Shown: positions 18,358-29,693 of the stretch, piece by piece
Numbering within the stretch: position 1 is the first letter of the stretch
Layout: each line of letters opens with the position of its first letter
Assembly (NCBI RefSeq): GCF_023715745.1
Contig: NZ_JAMBOV010000003.1
Span: forward strand, 372,001-436,000
DNA: 64,000 nucleotides
Origin: Microbacterium oleivorans
Lineage (GTDB): Bacteria > Actinomycetota > Actinomycetes > Actinomycetales > Microbacteriaceae
Direction of reading: 5' to 3'
The notes under the pieces: model-generated
What the model was told of the DNA's origin: nothing
Seen by the model: only the letters and a program-made list of their open reading frames with translations
Databases searched by the model: none
Made by a program: the position numbers and the translations under genes

Positions 18358-19200
18358 ATGCTGCGCATCGCCGTCCCCAACAAGGGCATGCTCGCCGAGA
18401 CCACGGCGGGGATGCTCGCCGAAGCCGGGTACACCGGTCGACGCGACCCCAAGGACCTCCACGTCATCGACCCCGTCAACGACGTCGAGTTCTTCTACCT
18501 CCGTCCCAAAGACATCGCCACCTACGTGGGCTCGGGTGCCCTCGACGTCGGGATCACCGGCCGCGACCTGCTGTTGGACGCGCGGATGCCGGGTGCCCGC
18601 GAGATCGAGCAGCTCGGCTTCGGCGGCTCGACCTTCCGTTTCGCCGGTCCTCCCGGACGCTTCACGGAGCTCGCCGACCTCGACGGCCTGCGCGTCGCGA
18701 CCGCCTACCCGGGCCTCGTCGACGGATACCTCGACGAGCACGGTGTGGCCGTAGACCTCGTGCCCCTGGACGGCGCGGTCGAGTCCGCCGTGCAGCTGGG
18801 TGTGGCGGATGCCGTCGCCGACGTCGTCTCGACGGGGACGACGCTCCGGCAGGCGGGGCTCGAGATCTTCGGCCCGGTCCTGCTCGAATCCGAAGCGGTC
18901 CTCATCGGCGCCCCGACCGAGGCGCCCGGCACCGAGACACTGCTGCGGCGCCTGCGGGGCGTCATGGTCGCCCGTCGCTACGTCCTCATCGACTACGACC
19001 TCCCGGCGCACCTCGTCGACCAGGCGGTCGCGCTCACGCCGGGCATCGAGTCGCCGACCATCTCGCCGCTGCGCGACCCGGAGTGGGTGGCGGTGCGCGT
19101 CATGAGCCCGCGGAAGACCGTCAACCAGGTGATGGACGCGCTGTACGAGATCGGCGCCCGTGCGATCCTCGTGACGGCGATCCACAACGCGAGGCTCTGA
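18358..19200 (+). CDS. hisG: ATP phosphoribosyltransferase, long form
   Basis: This is the committed, histidine-inhibited enzyme of histidine synthesis. The 280-residue length and a C-terminal ACT-like regulatory domain (from about residue 205, ending VTAIHNARL) indicate the HisG-L type, which needs no HisZ partner. The start [14 protein letters not shown] and the [13 protein letters not shown] and [16 protein letters not shown] segments are diagnostic. The start codon follows a GAAAGACGTCCC leader, and hisF begins one base after the stop. Confidence 0.96.
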   Translation: MLRIAVPNKGMLAETTAGMLAEAGYTGRRDPKDLHVIDPVNDVEFFYLRPKDIATYVGSGALDVGITGRDLLLDARMPGAREIEQLGFGGSTFRFAGPPGRFTELADLDGLRVATAYPGLVDGYLDEHGVAVDLVPLDGAVESAVQLGVADAVADVVSTGTTLRQAGLEIFGPVLLESEAVLIGAPTEAPGTETLLRRLRGVMVARRYVLIDYDLPAHLVDQAVALTPGIESPTISPLRDPEWVAVRVMSPRKTVNQVMDALYEIGARAILVTAIHNARL

Positions 19201-19201
19201 C

Positions 19202-19966
19202 GTGTCGCTCGTGTGCCGGGTCATCCCGTGCCTCGACGTCGCCGCGGGCAAGGTGGTCAAGGGCGTCAACTTCGAGAACCTGCGCGAGATGGGCGACCCC
19301 GTCGACCTCGCGCGCCGCTACTACGAGCAGGGCGCGGACGAGATCACCTTCCTCGACGTCACCGCGACGGTCGACGCCCGCGACACGACGTACGACGTGG
19401 TCCAGCGCACGGCGGAGCAGGTCTTCATCCCGCTGACCGTCGGCGGCGGCGTGCGATCCGCGGAGGATGTCGCGCGACTGCTCGGCGTGGGTGCTGACAA
19501 GGTCGGCGTGAACTCCGCCGCGATCGCCCGCCCCGAGCTCCTCGGTGAGATCGCCGACCGTTTCGGCGCCCAGGTCCTCGTCCTCTCCCTCGACGTGAAG
19601 CGCGCGCCGCACACGCCGTCGGGCTTCGCCGTCACGACCCACGGCGGCCGCACGCTCACCGACCTCGACGCCCTCGCCTGGGCGCGCGAGGCCATCGAAC
19701 GCGGCGCCGGGGAGCTGCTGGTGAACTCGATCGATGCGGACGGCACGAAGGACGGCTTCGACCTCGAGCTCGTCGCCCTCATGCGCGAGGTCTCGTCGGT
19801 TCCCGTCATCGCCTCGGGCGGCGCGGGTGACGCGGCGCACTTCGCGCCGGCGATCGAAGCCGGGGCGGATGCGGTGCTCGCAGCATCCGTCTTCCACTCG
19901 GGACAGCTGACGGTCGGAGACGTCAAAGAGGCCCTGACGGCCTCGGGTGTGGAGGTGCGGCGATGA
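19202..19966 (+). CDS. hisF: Imidazole glycerol phosphate synthase cyclase subunit
   Basis: A 254-residue TIM barrel that forms imidazole glycerol phosphate and AICAR with the HisH glutaminase, which is not in this window. Conserved catalytic aspartates lie in [14 protein letters not shown] and [10 protein letters not shown], and phosphate-binding loops in [11 protein letters not shown] and [12 protein letters not shown]. The GTG start is separated from hisG by one base, and the stop overlaps hisI (ATGA). HisH and HisA must be encoded elsewhere. Confidence 0.97.
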   Translation: MSLVCRVIPCLDVAAGKVVKGVNFENLREMGDPVDLARRYYEQGADEITFLDVTATVDARDTTYDVVQRTAEQVFIPLTVGGGVRSAEDVARLLGVGADKVGVNSAAIARPELLGEIADRFGAQVLVLSLDVKRAPHTPSGFAVTTHGGRTLTDLDALAWAREAIERGAGELLVNSIDADGTKDGFDLELVALMREVSSVPVIASGGAGDAAHFAPAIEAGADAVLAASVFHSGQLTVGDVKEALTASGVEVRR

Positions 19967-20322
19967 CCCGGTCGATCGAGGAGCGCATGGCACGCGTCGT
20001 CTACAACGCGGACGGACTCGTGCCTGCAATCGTGCAGCAGCACGACACGCGCGAGGTGCTCATGCTGGGGTGGATGGACGCCGAAGCCCTCCGTCGCACG
20101 CTCACCGAAGGACGCGTGACGTTCTGGTCCCGCTCGCGACAGGAGTACTGGCGCAAGGGCGACACGTCGGGCCACGCCCAGTACGTGCGCGGCCTGCGCC
20201 TCGACTGCGACGGCGACACGCTCCTGGTGTCCGTCGAGCAGGTGGGTGCTGCCTGCCACACCGGCGACCGCACCTGCTTCGACGCCGACGACCTCGACCC
20301 CGTGGTCGGCGAGTTCTCGTGA
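19963..20322 (+). CDS. hisI: Phosphoribosyl-AMP cyclohydrolase
   Basis: A 119-residue zinc enzyme opening the purine ring of PR-AMP, step three of histidine synthesis. Diagnostic stretches are [36 protein letters not shown] and the cysteine ligands in LDCDGDTLL and [10 protein letters not shown]. It overlaps hisF by four bases and its stop overlaps the next gene (GTGA). It does not carry HisE, which is separate at the head of the cluster. Confidence 0.96.
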   Translation: MTRSIEERMARVVYNADGLVPAIVQQHDTREVLMLGWMDAEALRRTLTEGRVTFWSRSRQEYWRKGDTSGHAQYVRGLRLDCDGDTLLVSVEQVGAACHTGDRTCFDADDLDPVVGEFS

Positions 20323-20909
20323 CCGACGCCTCCGCCCGGCGGATGCGGCTGTCCGCCGTGCTGGCGATCCTCCTCGGCGGCGCTGTCGGCATCATCGGGT
20401 CGACCCAGACCTGGCTGAACGCCACGCTCAACGACGGCTCCGAGCTCGCGGTCCCCGTCCCCGGCGCGGACGCCCTCGCTGTGCTCGCTCCGCTAAGCCT
20501 CGCCGCGCTCGCCCTCGGCCTCGCGCTCACAATCGTCGGGCGGGTGCTCCGGTACGCCTTCGCGGTCATCGCGATCGGGCTGGGCGCCGGCCTCGGCTGG
20601 AGTTCGTTCCGCATTGCGTCGCAGCGTCCCGTCGACGCCGTGGCGGGACCGGTGACGGATGCCACAGGTCTCAGCGGCGAGCAGGGCATCGCCGGCATCG
20701 TGTCCGAGATCACGGCGACTCCCTGGCCTGCGGTGACGGCCGTGACATCCGTCCTCATCGTGCTGGGCGGCATGGTCGTCCTCGCGACCGCCCACCGGTG
20801 GAGCGCATCCGGGCGCAGATACCGCACGGAGCGCACCGCCGGGACCGGCCCTCGGGACAGCATCGACTCCTGGGACGATCTGTCCCGCGGCGAGGACCCG
20901 ACCAGCTGA
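20319..20909 (+). CDS. Trp operon-associated membrane protein
   Basis: A 196-residue membrane protein with an N-terminal TM helix, a conserved TQTWLNATL segment after it, then two central hydrophobic helices and one near residue 150. It matches the Trp-associated membrane protein family found beside trpE/trpC in Actinobacteria; its biochemical role is unknown. It is usually preceded by trpE, but here its GTG start overlaps the hisI stop directly, with no room for trpE. The C-terminal 35 residues are polar and charged. Confidence 0.82.
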   Translation: MTDASARRMRLSAVLAILLGGAVGIIGSTQTWLNATLNDGSELAVPVPGADALAVLAPLSLAALALGLALTIVGRVLRYAFAVIAIGLGAGLGWSSFRIASQRPVDAVAGPVTDATGLSGEQGIAGIVSEITATPWPAVTAVTSVLIVLGGMVVLATAHRWSASGRRYRTERTAGTGPRDSIDSWDDLSRGEDPTS

Positions 20910-20941
20910 GCGTCCGGGGCGGGGGAGCGTGTCCACCCCGC

Positions 20942-20947
20942 TAGACT
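20942..20947 (+). promoter_or_regulatory. Putative -10 box ahead of the HGxxPAAW gene
   Basis: TAGACT in CCGCTAGACTGGTGAGG fits TAnnnT, 48 bases before the next start. It could start a trpCBA transcript separate from the his genes. Confidence 0.4.
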
Positions 20948-20994
20948 GGTGAGGCGGCTCCGGTCGCCCCCGAACCTGCATGCGAAGGAGAACA

Positions 20995-21222
20995 ATGAGC
21001 GGCATCGAGGACCCCGGCCACGGACACTCCCCGGCGGCATGGACGACGGTCGTCATCATGCTCATCGCGCTGACGATCGGCACCGTCTTCTTCTTCCTCG
21101 AGATGCCGCTCATGGTCTGGCTCTCGGTCGTCCTGCTGGTCATCGGCCTCGTCGTCGGCTACATCATGACCAAGGCGGGCTACGGCGTCGGCGGATCCAA
21201 GACCGTCTCGAAGCAGCACTGA
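20995..21222 (+). CDS. HGxxPAAW family small membrane protein
   Basis: A 75-residue protein with the family signature HGHSPAAW at residues about 9-16, followed by two transmembrane helices (VVIMLIALTIGTVFFF and LSVVLLVIGLVVGYIM). Function is unknown; the family is found between the Trp membrane protein and trpC in Actinobacteria. ATG 20995 is chosen because AAGGAG lies six bases upstream; an in-frame upstream ATG at 20980 lacks a ribosome-binding site. trpC starts one base after the stop. Confidence 0.85.
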   Translation: MSGIEDPGHGHSPAAWTTVVIMLIALTIGTVFFFLEMPLMVWLSVVLLVIGLVVGYIMTKAGYGVGGSKTVSKQH

Positions 21223-21223
21223 C

Positions 21224-22000
21224 GTGCTCGCCGACCTGACGGCCGGCGCGGTGGAGGATGCACGGGAGCGGGAGTCCGTCCGCCCCCTGGCCGTGGTCGA
21301 GAAGCTCGCCCTCGCGCAGCCCGCGGCCATGGATGCGTTGGCCGCCCTCGCCCCCGCCGACCGCGTCAAGATCATCGCGGAGGTCAAGCGTGCGAGCCCG
21401 TCGCGTGGCGACCTCGCCGACATCCCCGACCCCGCGCTCCAGGCGCGCCGATACGAGGACGGCGGAGCGTCCGCGATCTCGGTGCTGACCGAGCAGCGCA
21501 AGTTCAAGGGCTCGCTCGCCGACCTGGAAGCGGTCCGCGCGGCCGTCACCCTCCCGGTGCTCCGCAAGGACTTCATCGCGACGCCGTACCAGGTGTTCGA
21601 GGCCCGGGCGGCGGGCGCCGACCTCGTCCTCCTCATCGTCGCCGGTCTCGAGCAACGGGTGCTCGCCGAGCTGTACGACCTCGTCGTCGAGCTCGGCATG
21701 ACGCCGCTCGTCGAGACGCACTCCGCCGAGGAGGTCGCTCGTGCGAACGACATCGGCGCACGCCTGGTGGGCGTGAACGCACGCAACCTCTCCACGTTCG
21801 AGCTCGACCGGGACCTCTTCGGCCGGCTCGCTCCCGAGCTCCCGGACGGCGTCATCAAGATCGCCGAGTCGGCCGTGCTCTCACCCGCCGACGTCGCGCA
21901 CTACCGCGGCGCCGGCGCCGACGTCGTCCTGATCGGCGAGGCCCTCGTCACGAGCGACCCCGTGTCGACCCTCGCCGCGTTCCTGGAAGCAGGCTCATGA
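21224..22000 (+). CDS. trpC: Indole-3-glycerol phosphate synthase
   Basis: A 258-residue TIM barrel closing the indole ring in tryptophan synthesis. Catalytic motifs are [54 protein letters not shown] and [14 protein letters not shown]. It starts with GTG one base after the HGxxPAAW stop and overlaps trpB (ATGA). TrpD and TrpF, needed to make its substrate, are not in the window. Confidence 0.97.
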   Translation: MLADLTAGAVEDARERESVRPLAVVEKLALAQPAAMDALAALAPADRVKIIAEVKRASPSRGDLADIPDPALQARRYEDGGASAISVLTEQRKFKGSLADLEAVRAAVTLPVLRKDFIATPYQVFEARAAGADLVLLIVAGLEQRVLAELYDLVVELGMTPLVETHSAEEVARANDIGARLVGVNARNLSTFELDRDLFGRLAPELPDGVIKIAESAVLSPADVAHYRGAGADVVLIGEALVTSDPVSTLAAFLEAGS

Positions 22001-23256
22001 GTCTTCGCGAAGCCAACGGTCCCTTCTTCGGCGAGTTCGGCGGGCGGTACATGCCCGAGTCGCTCATCGCCGCGATCGACGAGCTGACAGCGGTCTACGA
22101 GGACGCCAAGACCGACCCCGCCTTCGCCGCCGAGTTCGCACGGCTGCTCAACGTCTATGCGGGGCGTCCGTCCGCGCTCACCGAGGTGCCGCGGTTCGCC
22201 GAGCACGCCGGTGGTGCGCGCGTCTTCCTCAAGCGTGAGGACCTCAACCACACCGGGTCCCACAAGATCAACAATGTGCTCGGCCAGGCGCTCATCACGA
22301 AGAAGCTCGGCAAGAACCGGGTCATCGCCGAGACCGGCGCGGGTCAGCACGGCGTCGCCACCGCGACGGCGGCCGCGCTCTTCGGGTTCGAGTGCACGAT
22401 CTACATGGGTGAGGTCGACACGGAGCGACAGGCTCTCAACGTGGCGCGGATGCGGCTCCTCGGTGCCGAGGTCGTGCCGGTCACGACCGGGTCGCGCACG
22501 CTGAAGGACGCGATCAACGAGGCGTACCGCGACTGGGTCGCCTCCGTCGACACGACGAACTACATCTTCGGCACCGCGGCCGGCCCGCACCCGTTCCCGG
22601 CGATGGTGCGCGACTTCCAGAAGGTCATCAGTGAGGAGGCGCGTCAGCAGCTCCTCGACGAGACCGGGCGCCTCCCTGACGCGGTCATCGCGTGCGTCGG
22701 CGGCGGGTCGAACGCGATCGGCATGTTCGATGCGTTCCTCGACGATGAGGGCGTCGCTCTGTACGGCGTCGAGGCGGCCGGCGACGGCGTCGACACGCCC
22801 AAGCACGCGGCATCCATCGAGCGCGGCCGTCCCGGCATCCTCCACGGGGCGAAGACGTTCGTGCTGCAGGACGAGGACGGGCAGACGACCGAGTCGCACT
22901 CGATCTCGGCCGGGCTCGACTACCCGGGCGTCGGCCCGGAGCACGCGTGGCTCGCGAGCATCGGCCGCGCGCAGTACATCCCCGCGACCGACACCGAGGC
23001 GATGGAAGCCCTGCGTCTGCTCAGCCGCACCGAGGGGATCATCCCTGCGATCGAATCCGCCCACGCCCTGGCGGGTGCGCTACGCATCGGTCGCGAGCTC
23101 GGTCCGGACGCGGTCCTGGCCGTCAACCTCTCCGGACGGGGCGACAAGGACATGGACACCGCTGCGCGCTGGTTCGAGCTCTACGACGCCGACAAGGAGC
23201 CGGTCGAGGTCCCGGCCGATCCTGAGCACGGCAGCGGTGAGGGAGTGGAGCTGTGA
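21997..23256 (+). CDS. trpB: Tryptophan synthase beta chain
   Basis: The PLP enzyme condenses indole with serine; 419 residues, TrpB1 type. The PLP lysine is Lys90 in [13 protein letters not shown], with [10 protein letters not shown] near the start and the phosphate loop [12 protein letters not shown]. Overlaps at both ends (ATGA with trpC, GTGA with trpA) show tight translational coupling of the three trp genes, which fits the fixed alpha2-beta2 stoichiometry. Confidence 0.98.
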   Translation: MSLREANGPFFGEFGGRYMPESLIAAIDELTAVYEDAKTDPAFAAEFARLLNVYAGRPSALTEVPRFAEHAGGARVFLKREDLNHTGSHKINNVLGQALITKKLGKNRVIAETGAGQHGVATATAAALFGFECTIYMGEVDTERQALNVARMRLLGAEVVPVTTGSRTLKDAINEAYRDWVASVDTTNYIFGTAAGPHPFPAMVRDFQKVISEEARQQLLDETGRLPDAVIACVGGGSNAIGMFDAFLDDEGVALYGVEAAGDGVDTPKHAASIERGRPGILHGAKTFVLQDEDGQTTESHSISAGLDYPGVGPEHAWLASIGRAQYIPATDTEAMEALRLLSRTEGIIPAIESAHALAGALRIGRELGPDAVLAVNLSGRGDKDMDTAARWFELYDADKEPVEVPADPEHGSGEGVEL

Positions 23257-24053
23257 CCTCGCGCGTCGCGGCCGCGATCGCCGCGGCCAAGGAGTCCGGT
23301 CGCGGAGCGTTCGTGGGCTACCTGCCCATCGGCTACCCGGATCTGCAGACCAGCATCGACGCCGCCGTCGCCCTCGCGGAGAACGGCGCCGACATCCTCG
23401 AGCTGGGTCCGCCCTACTCCGACCCGGTGATGGACGGGGTCGTCATCCAGGAGGCGACGCAGGCTGCGCTGGCCGCGGGGTTCCGCTTCCGCGACACCTT
23501 CACCGCGGTCCGTGCGATCGCCGAGCGCGTCGACGTGCCGATCGTCGTCATGACGTATTGGAACCCCGTGTTCCAGTACGGCGTCGACCGTTTCGCCGAC
23601 GACCTCGCGGCCGCCGGCGGCGCGGGGCTCATCACCCCCGACATCACGCCCGACGCGGCGGCTGACTGGATCGCCGCCTCCGAGCGGACCGGGCTCGACC
23701 GCATCTTCCTCGCCGCCCCGTCGTCCACGGACGACCGCATCAAGATGATCGCCGAGCACTCCACCGGGTTCGTGTACACCGTCTCGACGATGGGCATCAC
23801 GGGGGAGCGGGCCGAACTGGATGCCGCGGCGCGCGCCCTCGTCGAGCGTCTCCGTGCGCACGGGGTGGAGAACGCCTGCGTGGGCATCGGCATCTCGACC
23901 GCCGATCAGGTCGACGGTGTCCTCGACTACGCCGACGGCGCGATCGTGGGCACGGCCCTGGTGCGCGCGCTCCGCGACGGCGGGGTGGACGGCCTGGCCG
24001 CCACGACGCGGGAGCTGTCCCGCGGCGCGGGACCCCAGCCGGTCACCGCGTAG
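23253..24053 (+). CDS. trpA: Tryptophan synthase alpha chain
   Basis: A 266-residue TIM barrel cleaving indole-3-glycerol phosphate to indole and channelling it to TrpB. The catalytic Glu lies in [26 protein letters not shown] context and the Asp in the following strand; [10 protein letters not shown]-type loop appears as [12 protein letters not shown]. The stop codon TAG forms part of the putative -10 box of lgt. Confidence 0.97.
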   Translation: MTSRVAAAIAAAKESGRGAFVGYLPIGYPDLQTSIDAAVALAENGADILELGPPYSDPVMDGVVIQEATQAALAAGFRFRDTFTAVRAIAERVDVPIVVMTYWNPVFQYGVDRFADDLAAAGGAGLITPDITPDAAADWIAASERTGLDRIFLAAPSSTDDRIKMIAEHSTGFVYTVSTMGITGERAELDAAARALVERLRAHGVENACVGIGISTADQVDGVLDYADGAIVGTALVRALRDGGVDGLAATTRELSRGAGPQPVTA

Positions 24054-24056
24054 ACT
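24051..24056 (+). promoter_or_regulatory. -10 box of lgt built on the trpA stop codon
   Basis: TAGACT begins with the TAG stop of trpA and lies seven bases before the lgt GTG, again the leaderless spacing. Confidence 0.45.
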
Positions 24057-24063
24057 CGCCGTC

Positions 24064-25035
24064 GTGACTTCTGCAGCCCTCTCCGTCGTCGCGAGCATCC
24101 CCAGCCCGCCGATCAGTTCGTTCCAGCTCGGCCCGCTGACGATCCACTTCTACGCCCTGTGCATCCTCGCGGGCATCGTCGTGGCCACGTTCTGGACCAA
24201 CCGCCGCCTCACCAAGCGCGGCGCGGAGCCGTGGGTCGTCATCGACATCGCCCTGCTCGCGGTCCCGCTCGCGATCATCGGCGCACGCATCTTCCACGTC
24301 GTCACGCACCCCGGCTTCTACTTCGGGGAGGACAAGGACCTCTGGGCGATCTTCCGCATCTGGGAGGGCGGCATCGCCATCTTCGGCGCCCTGATCGGCG
24401 GCGCGGTCGGCGCGTGGCTGGGCTGCAAGTGGAGCGGCATCCGCTTCTGGACCTTCGCGGACGCGCTGGCTCCGGCCCTCCTGCTGGCGCAGGCGTTCGG
24501 CCGCTTCGGCAACTGGTTCAACCAGGAGCTCTACGGTCTGCCGACCGATCTGCCGTGGGGCCTCGAGATCAGCTACCCGAACCCCGCGTGGCCCGCCGGT
24601 CTGCCCGAAGGCACGCTCTTCCACCCGACCTTCCTCTACGAGGTCATCTGGAACGTCATGGGTGTCATCATCATCGCTGCCGCCGGTCGCCGGTTCCGGC
24701 TGCAGTGGGGTCGACTGTTCGGCCTCTACCTGATCTGGTACTCCGCCGGCCGCATCGTCTGGGAGTCCATCCGCATCGACCCGAGCGAGGTCTTCCTCGG
24801 CCTCCGCACGAACGTGTGGGCGTCGATCCTGGGTGTCGTCGTGGGTCTGGTCATCATGATCGTGCAGAAGCGCCGGCACCCGGGCTTCGAGCCGTCGCCG
24901 TATCAGCCGGGACGCGAATGGACGCCCCCGGGCGCGGTACACTCACAGGGAACCGATGACTTCGTCGACGTGAGCGCACCCCCCGCGTCCGAAGAATCCT
25001 CCGACTCGGCCACAAGCTCAGTCACCACCCGATAG
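24064..25035 (+). CDS. lgt: Prolipoprotein diacylglyceryl transferase
   Basis: This membrane enzyme transfers diacylglyceryl to the lipobox cysteine of prolipoproteins. The 323-residue protein has about seven TM helices, the signature [13 protein letters not shown] with the essential Arg, and [16 protein letters not shown] cytoplasmic tail of about 50 polar residues follows the last helix, longer than in E. coli. The GTG start is set by the -10 box seven bases upstream; the longer frame upstream is trpA in another frame. It is a conserved neighbour of trpA in Actinobacteria. Confidence 0.95.
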   Translation: MTSAALSVVASIPSPPISSFQLGPLTIHFYALCILAGIVVATFWTNRRLTKRGAEPWVVIDIALLAVPLAIIGARIFHVVTHPGFYFGEDKDLWAIFRIWEGGIAIFGALIGGAVGAWLGCKWSGIRFWTFADALAPALLLAQAFGRFGNWFNQELYGLPTDLPWGLEISYPNPAWPAGLPEGTLFHPTFLYEVIWNVMGVIIIAAAGRRFRLQWGRLFGLYLIWYSAGRIVWESIRIDPSEVFLGLRTNVWASILGVVVGLVIMIVQKRRHPGFEPSPYQPGREWTPPGAVHSQGTDDFVDVSAPPASEESSDSATSSVTTR

Positions 25036-25088
25036 CACCGCAGGGCCGACGTCGTCCCAGGTTGAGCACCCATGTGAGGACGGTAGGC

Positions 25089-28000
25089 ATGCCCTCGAGC
25101 TCCCGTCACGAAGACACCACGACCCGGCCGGCCGGGACCATCACCGGTGGTTCGTTCCCTGCGAAGCAGGGGATGTACAACCCGGCGTTCGAGAAGGACG
25201 CCTGTGGACTGGCGATGGTCGCGACCCTGCGGGGCACGGCGGGCCACGACATCGTGGACCTCGCCCTGACCGCCCTGCGCAATCTCGAGCATCGCGGCGC
25301 CATCGGGTCGGATGCCGGCACCGGCGACGGTGCGGGGATCCTGACGCAGATGCCCGACGCGTTCCTGCGGGCCGTCGTCGAGTTCGACCTGCCCCCGGTG
25401 GGGGAGTACGCGGTGGGTCTGGCCTTCCTGCCGACCGATCACGACGAGCGCCTCGCGCAGAAGACCGCCATCGAGGAGATCGCCGCGACCGAGGGCCTGA
25501 CGGTGCTCGGCTGGCGTGCGGTGCCGACCGCGGATGAGAACCTCGGCAAGCTCGCCTTCGATGCACGCCCCGCGTTCGAGCAGCTGTTCGTCTCGCGCCC
25601 CGCGGTGGGCGACGCGCCGGCGCTGTCGGGTATCGCGCTCGACCGCCGGACCTACCGGCTGCGCAAGCGGGCCCAGCACGAACTCGACGCCTACTTCGTC
25701 TCGCTCTCGAGCCGCACCCTCGGCTACAAGGGCATGGTCACGACCCTGCAGCTCGAGCCGTTCTACCCCGACCTGCAGGACGAGCGTTTCGCCACCGAGC
25801 TCGCCGTCGTGCACTCGCGGTATTCGACGAACACCTTCCCGTCGTGGCCCCTCGCGCAGCCGCTGCGGATGCTGGCGCACAACGGCGAGATCAACACCGT
25901 CAACGGCAACCGCAACTGGATGCGGGCGCGTCAGTCGCAGCTCGAATCGGAGCTGCTCGGCGACATCCGTCCTCTGCTGCCGATCTGCAGCCCGGGTCAG
26001 AGCGACTCGGCGTCGTTCGACGAGGTCCTCGAGCTGCTGACCCTCACCGGTCGCAGCCTGCCGCACGCCATCATGATGATGGTCCCCGAGGCCTACGAGA
26101 AGCAGGCCGACATCCCCGACGACCTGCGCGCCTTCTACGAGTACCACTCGATGCAGATGGAGCAGTGGGACGGGCCCGCAGCCCTCATCTTCACGGACGG
26201 CTCCCTCGTCGGCGCCACCCTCGACCGCAACGGCCTGCGCCCCGGCCGCTGGACCGAGACGACGGACGGGCTCGTCGTCATCGGCAGTGAGACCGGCGTC
26301 CTGGACTTCGCGCCCGAGCGCATCAAGCGTCGCGGTCGTCTGCAGCCCGGACGCATGTTCGTCGTCGACACCGCCCAGGGGCGCATCGTGGAGGACGAGG
26401 AGATCAAGCGCGACCTCGCCGCCCTTCACCCGTGGCAGGAGTGGCTCGACGAGGGCCGAGTCCGCCTGAAGGACCTGCCCGAGCGCGAACACATCGTGCA
26501 CCCGATCGCCTCGATCACCCGGCGTCAGCGCACCTTCGGGTACACCGAGGAGGAGGTTCGCATCCTTCTGACCCCGATGGGGCAGACGGGCGCCGAACCC
26601 CTCGGCGCCATGGGATCGGACACTCCCATCGCGGTGCTCAGCGAACGCCCCCGTCTGCTCTTCGACTACTTCGTGCAGCAGTTCGCGCAGGTGACGAACC
26701 CTCCGCTCGACTCGATCCGCGAAGAGGTCGTCACCTCGCTCGGGCTCGGACTCGGTCCCGAGCGCAACCTGCTGGCGTCGGGTCCCGATCACACGCGCGT
26801 CATCACGCTCGACTTCCCGGTGATCGACAACGACGAGCTCGCGAAGCTGCAGAACATCGACCGCGCGCTGCCCGGCCGCCGGTCCATCACGATCCGCGGG
26901 CTCTACCGCGCCGACGACGACGCCGACTCGCTCCGCGCTCGTCTGGACGAGATCAACGCCGAAGTGGATGCCGCGATCGCCGACGGCGTCGAGTTCATCA
27001 TCCTCAGCGACCGCGACTCGACGTCGGACCTCGTGCCGATCCCGTCCCTCCTGACGCTCTCCTCGGTGCACCACCACCTCATCCGCAACGAGAACCGGAT
27101 GAAGGTCGGTCTCGTGGTCGAGGCCGGTGATGTGCGCGAGGTCCACCATGTCGCCACGCTGATCGGTTACGGCGCGTCCGCAGTGAACCCGTACCTCGCG
27201 ATGGAGACGGTCGAGTACCTCGTCCGCGCCGGATACATCACCGGTGTCGAGCCCGAGAAGGCCGTCCGGAACCTGATCTACGCGCTCGGAAAGGGCGTGC
27301 TCAAGATCATGTCCAAGATGGGCATCTCGACGGTCTCCTCGTACGCGGGCGCGCAGGTGTTCGAGGCGGTCGGTCTGTCGCAGGAGTTCGTCGACACCTA
27401 CTTCACCGGGACCGAGACCAAACTCGGCGGCATCGGGATCGAGGAGATCTCGCGTGAGAACCTCGCCCGGCACGAGTTCGCCTATCCCGCCGATCAGGCT
27501 GTCCGTGCGCACGAGCGCCTCTGGACCGGGGGCGAGTACCAGTGGCGCCGTGACGGGTCGCCGCACCTCTTCAACCCCGACACGGTGTTCCGTCTGCAGC
27601 ACGCGACGCGGACCCGCCGGTACGACATCTTCCGCGAGTACACGCATCTGATCGACGAGCAGGCGGCCGAGCTGAAGACGCTGCGCGGTCTCTTCCGGCT
27701 GAAGACCGGCGTCCGGCCGGCCGTCCCGATCGACGAGGTCGAGCCGGTGTCCTCGATCGTGAAGCGCTTCTCCACCGGCGCGATGAGCTACGGCTCGATC
27801 TCGAAGGAGGCGCACGAGACGCTCGCCATCGCGATGAACCGTCTGGGCGCGAAGTCCAACACGGGTGAGGGCGGCGAGGACGTCGACCGCCTGCTCGACC
27901 CCGAGCGTCGCAGCGCGATCAAGCAGGTCGCCTCTGGTCGGTTCGGCGTCACGAGCATGTACCTGACGCACGCGGACGACATCCAGATCAAGCTCGCCCA

Positions 28001-29693
28001 GGGCGCGAAGCCCGGCGAAGGCGGCCAGCTGCCGCCCGGCAAGGTCTACCCCTGGATCGCCCGCACGCGCGGCGGCACCCCAGGTGTCGGGCTCATCTCG
28101 CCGCCGCCGCACCACGACATCTACTCGATCGAAGACCTGAAGCAGCTCATCTTCGACCTCAAGCGTGCGAACCCGTCGGCTCGCGTGCACGTCAAGCTCG
28201 TGAGCCAGTCCGGCATCGGCGCGGTGGCGGCGGGTACCGCGAAGGCCTTGGCCGACGTCATCCTCGTCTCCGGTCACGACGGCGGCACGGGTGCGAGCCC
28301 CCTCAACTCGCTCAAGCACGCGGGCACGCCGTGGGAGCTCGGCCTCGCCGAGACGCAGCAGACGCTCATGATCAACGACATGCGCGGCCGTGTGGTCGTG
28401 CAGGCCGATGGTCAGCTGAAGACCGGGCGCGACGTCCTGATCGCCGCTCTGCTGGGAGCGGAGGAGTTCGGATTCGCGACGAGCGCACTCGTCGTGGAGG
28501 GCTGCATCATGATGCGCGTCTGCCACCTCGACACCTGCCCTGTCGGCGTCGCGACCCAGAACCCCGAGCTGCGCAAGCGGTTCACGGGCAAGGCGGAGCA
28601 CGTCGTGAACTTCATGGAGTTCATCGCCCAGGAGGTGCGCGAGTACCTTGCGGAGCTCGGGTTCCGCTCGATCGATGAGGCTGTCGGACACACCGAGGTC
28701 CTCGATGTCCAGCCCGCCGTCGACCACTGGAAGGCGCACGGGCTCGACCTCTCGCCGATCCTCCGCGGCCCGGCGTTCTCCGACGACGCTCCCCGTCGTC
28801 GGGTGCACGAACAGGACCATGAGCTGGAGGAGCATTTCGACGTCGCCCTGCTCGACCGGGCGCGCGATGTCATCGAGCACGGTGGTCACCTCGTCATCGA
28901 TCTGCCGGTGCGCAACACCGAGCGCGCCGTGGGCACGATGCTCGGCCACCACGTGACCAAGGCGCACGGCGAGAACGGCCTGCCGTCCGGGACGATCGAG
29001 ATCAATCTGACCGGCTCCGCGGGGCAGTCGTTCGGCGCGTTCCTGCCGTCGGGCATCACGCTGCGCCTGGAGGGTGACTCGAACGACTACGTCGGCAAGG
29101 GTCTCTCGGGCGGCGAGATCGTCGTGCGACCGCCGCGCGACGCGGCCTTCGACGCATCGAAGAACGTCATCGCCGGCAACGTCATCGGCTATGGCGCGAC
29201 GCGAGGATCGATGTTCCTGCGCGGAGTCGTCGGTGAGCGGTTCCTGGTCCGCAACTCCGGCGCGACCGCGGTCGTCGAGGGTGTCGGCGACCACGCACTC
29301 GAGTACATGACCGGCGGGCTCGCCGTCATCCTCGGGCCCACGGGGCGGAACCTCGGTGCGGGGATGTCGGGTGGTTCCGCCTACATCCACCGCCTCGACC
29401 GCGCGCTCATCAACCGCGAGGCCCTCGCCACCGGTGAGCTCGAGCTCCTGGAGCTCGGCGCGGGCGACGTCGAGATCCTCCGCGACCTGTTGACCCGGCA
29501 CGTCGAGGAGACCGGCTCGGACCTCGCCGAGCGTCTGCTGGCGAACCTCGACACCGAGATCGCGAACTTCACGCGCGTCCTGCCGCGGGACTACGCGGCC
29601 GTCCTGAAAACCCGCCAGGAGGCGGCCGCCGAAGGGCTCGACCCCGACAGCGACGTCGTCTGGACCCGCATCCTGGAGGTGACCGGTGGCTGA
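25089..29693 (+). CDS. gltB: Glutamate synthase large subunit
   Basis: GOGAT alpha subunit, 1,534 residues, making glutamate from glutamine and 2-oxoglutarate. The mature N-terminal nucleophile should be Cys39 in [11 protein letters not shown] after propeptide cleavage. The glutaminase domain is followed by the central domain, an FMN/Fe-S synthase domain ([27 protein letters not shown] with the 3Fe-4S cysteines) and the C-terminal GXGXG beta-helix. Three starts are possible: TTG 25062, GTG 25074 and ATG 25089; I choose ATG because GAGG lies nine bases upstream. It overlaps gltD by eight bases. Confidence 0.96.
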   Translation: MPSSSRHEDTTTRPAGTITGGSFPAKQGMYNPAFEKDACGLAMVATLRGTAGHDIVDLALTALRNLEHRGAIGSDAGTGDGAGILTQMPDAFLRAVVEFDLPPVGEYAVGLAFLPTDHDERLAQKTAIEEIAATEGLTVLGWRAVPTADENLGKLAFDARPAFEQLFVSRPAVGDAPALSGIALDRRTYRLRKRAQHELDAYFVSLSSRTLGYKGMVTTLQLEPFYPDLQDERFATELAVVHSRYSTNTFPSWPLAQPLRMLAHNGEINTVNGNRNWMRARQSQLESELLGDIRPLLPICSPGQSDSASFDEVLELLTLTGRSLPHAIMMMVPEAYEKQADIPDDLRAFYEYHSMQMEQWDGPAALIFTDGSLVGATLDRNGLRPGRWTETTDGLVVIGSETGVLDFAPERIKRRGRLQPGRMFVVDTAQGRIVEDEEIKRDLAALHPWQEWLDEGRVRLKDLPEREHIVHPIASITRRQRTFGYTEEEVRILLTPMGQTGAEPLGAMGSDTPIAVLSERPRLLFDYFVQQFAQVTNPPLDSIREEVVTSLGLGLGPERNLLASGPDHTRVITLDFPVIDNDELAKLQNIDRALPGRRSITIRGLYRADDDADSLRARLDEINAEVDAAIADGVEFIILSDRDSTSDLVPIPSLLTLSSVHHHLIRNENRMKVGLVVEAGDVREVHHVATLIGYGASAVNPYLAMETVEYLVRAGYITGVEPEKAVRNLIYALGKGVLKIMSKMGISTVSSYAGAQVFEAVGLSQEFVDTYFTGTETKLGGIGIEEISRENLARHEFAYPADQAVRAHERLWTGGEYQWRRDGSPHLFNPDTVFRLQHATRTRRYDIFREYTHLIDEQAAELKTLRGLFRLKTGVRPAVPIDEVEPVSSIVKRFSTGAMSYGSISKEAHETLAIAMNRLGAKSNTGEGGEDVDRLLDPERRSAIKQVASGRFGVTSMYLTHADDIQIKLAQGAKPGEGGQLPPGKVYPWIARTRGGTPGVGLISPPPHHDIYSIEDLKQLIFDLKRANPSARVHVKLVSQSGIGAVAAGTAKALADVILVSGHDGGTGASPLNSLKHAGTPWELGLAETQQTLMINDMRGRVVVQADGQLKTGRDVLIAALLGAEEFGFATSALVVEGCIMMRVCHLDTCPVGVATQNPELRKRFTGKAEHVVNFMEFIAQEVREYLAELGFRSIDEAVGHTEVLDVQPAVDHWKAHGLDLSPILRGPAFSDDAPRRRVHEQDHELEEHFDVALLDRARDVIEHGGHLVIDLPVRNTERAVGTMLGHHVTKAHGENGLPSGTIEINLTGSAGQSFGAFLPSGITLRLEGDSNDYVGKGLSGGEIVVRPPRDAAFDASKNVIAGNVIGYGATRGSMFLRGVVGERFLVRNSGATAVVEGVGDHALEYMTGGLAVILGPTGRNLGAGMSGGSAYIHRLDRALINREALATGELELLELGAGDVEILRDLLTRHVEETGSDLAERLLANLDTEIANFTRVLPRDYAAVLKTRQEAAAEGLDPDSDVVWTRILEVTGG

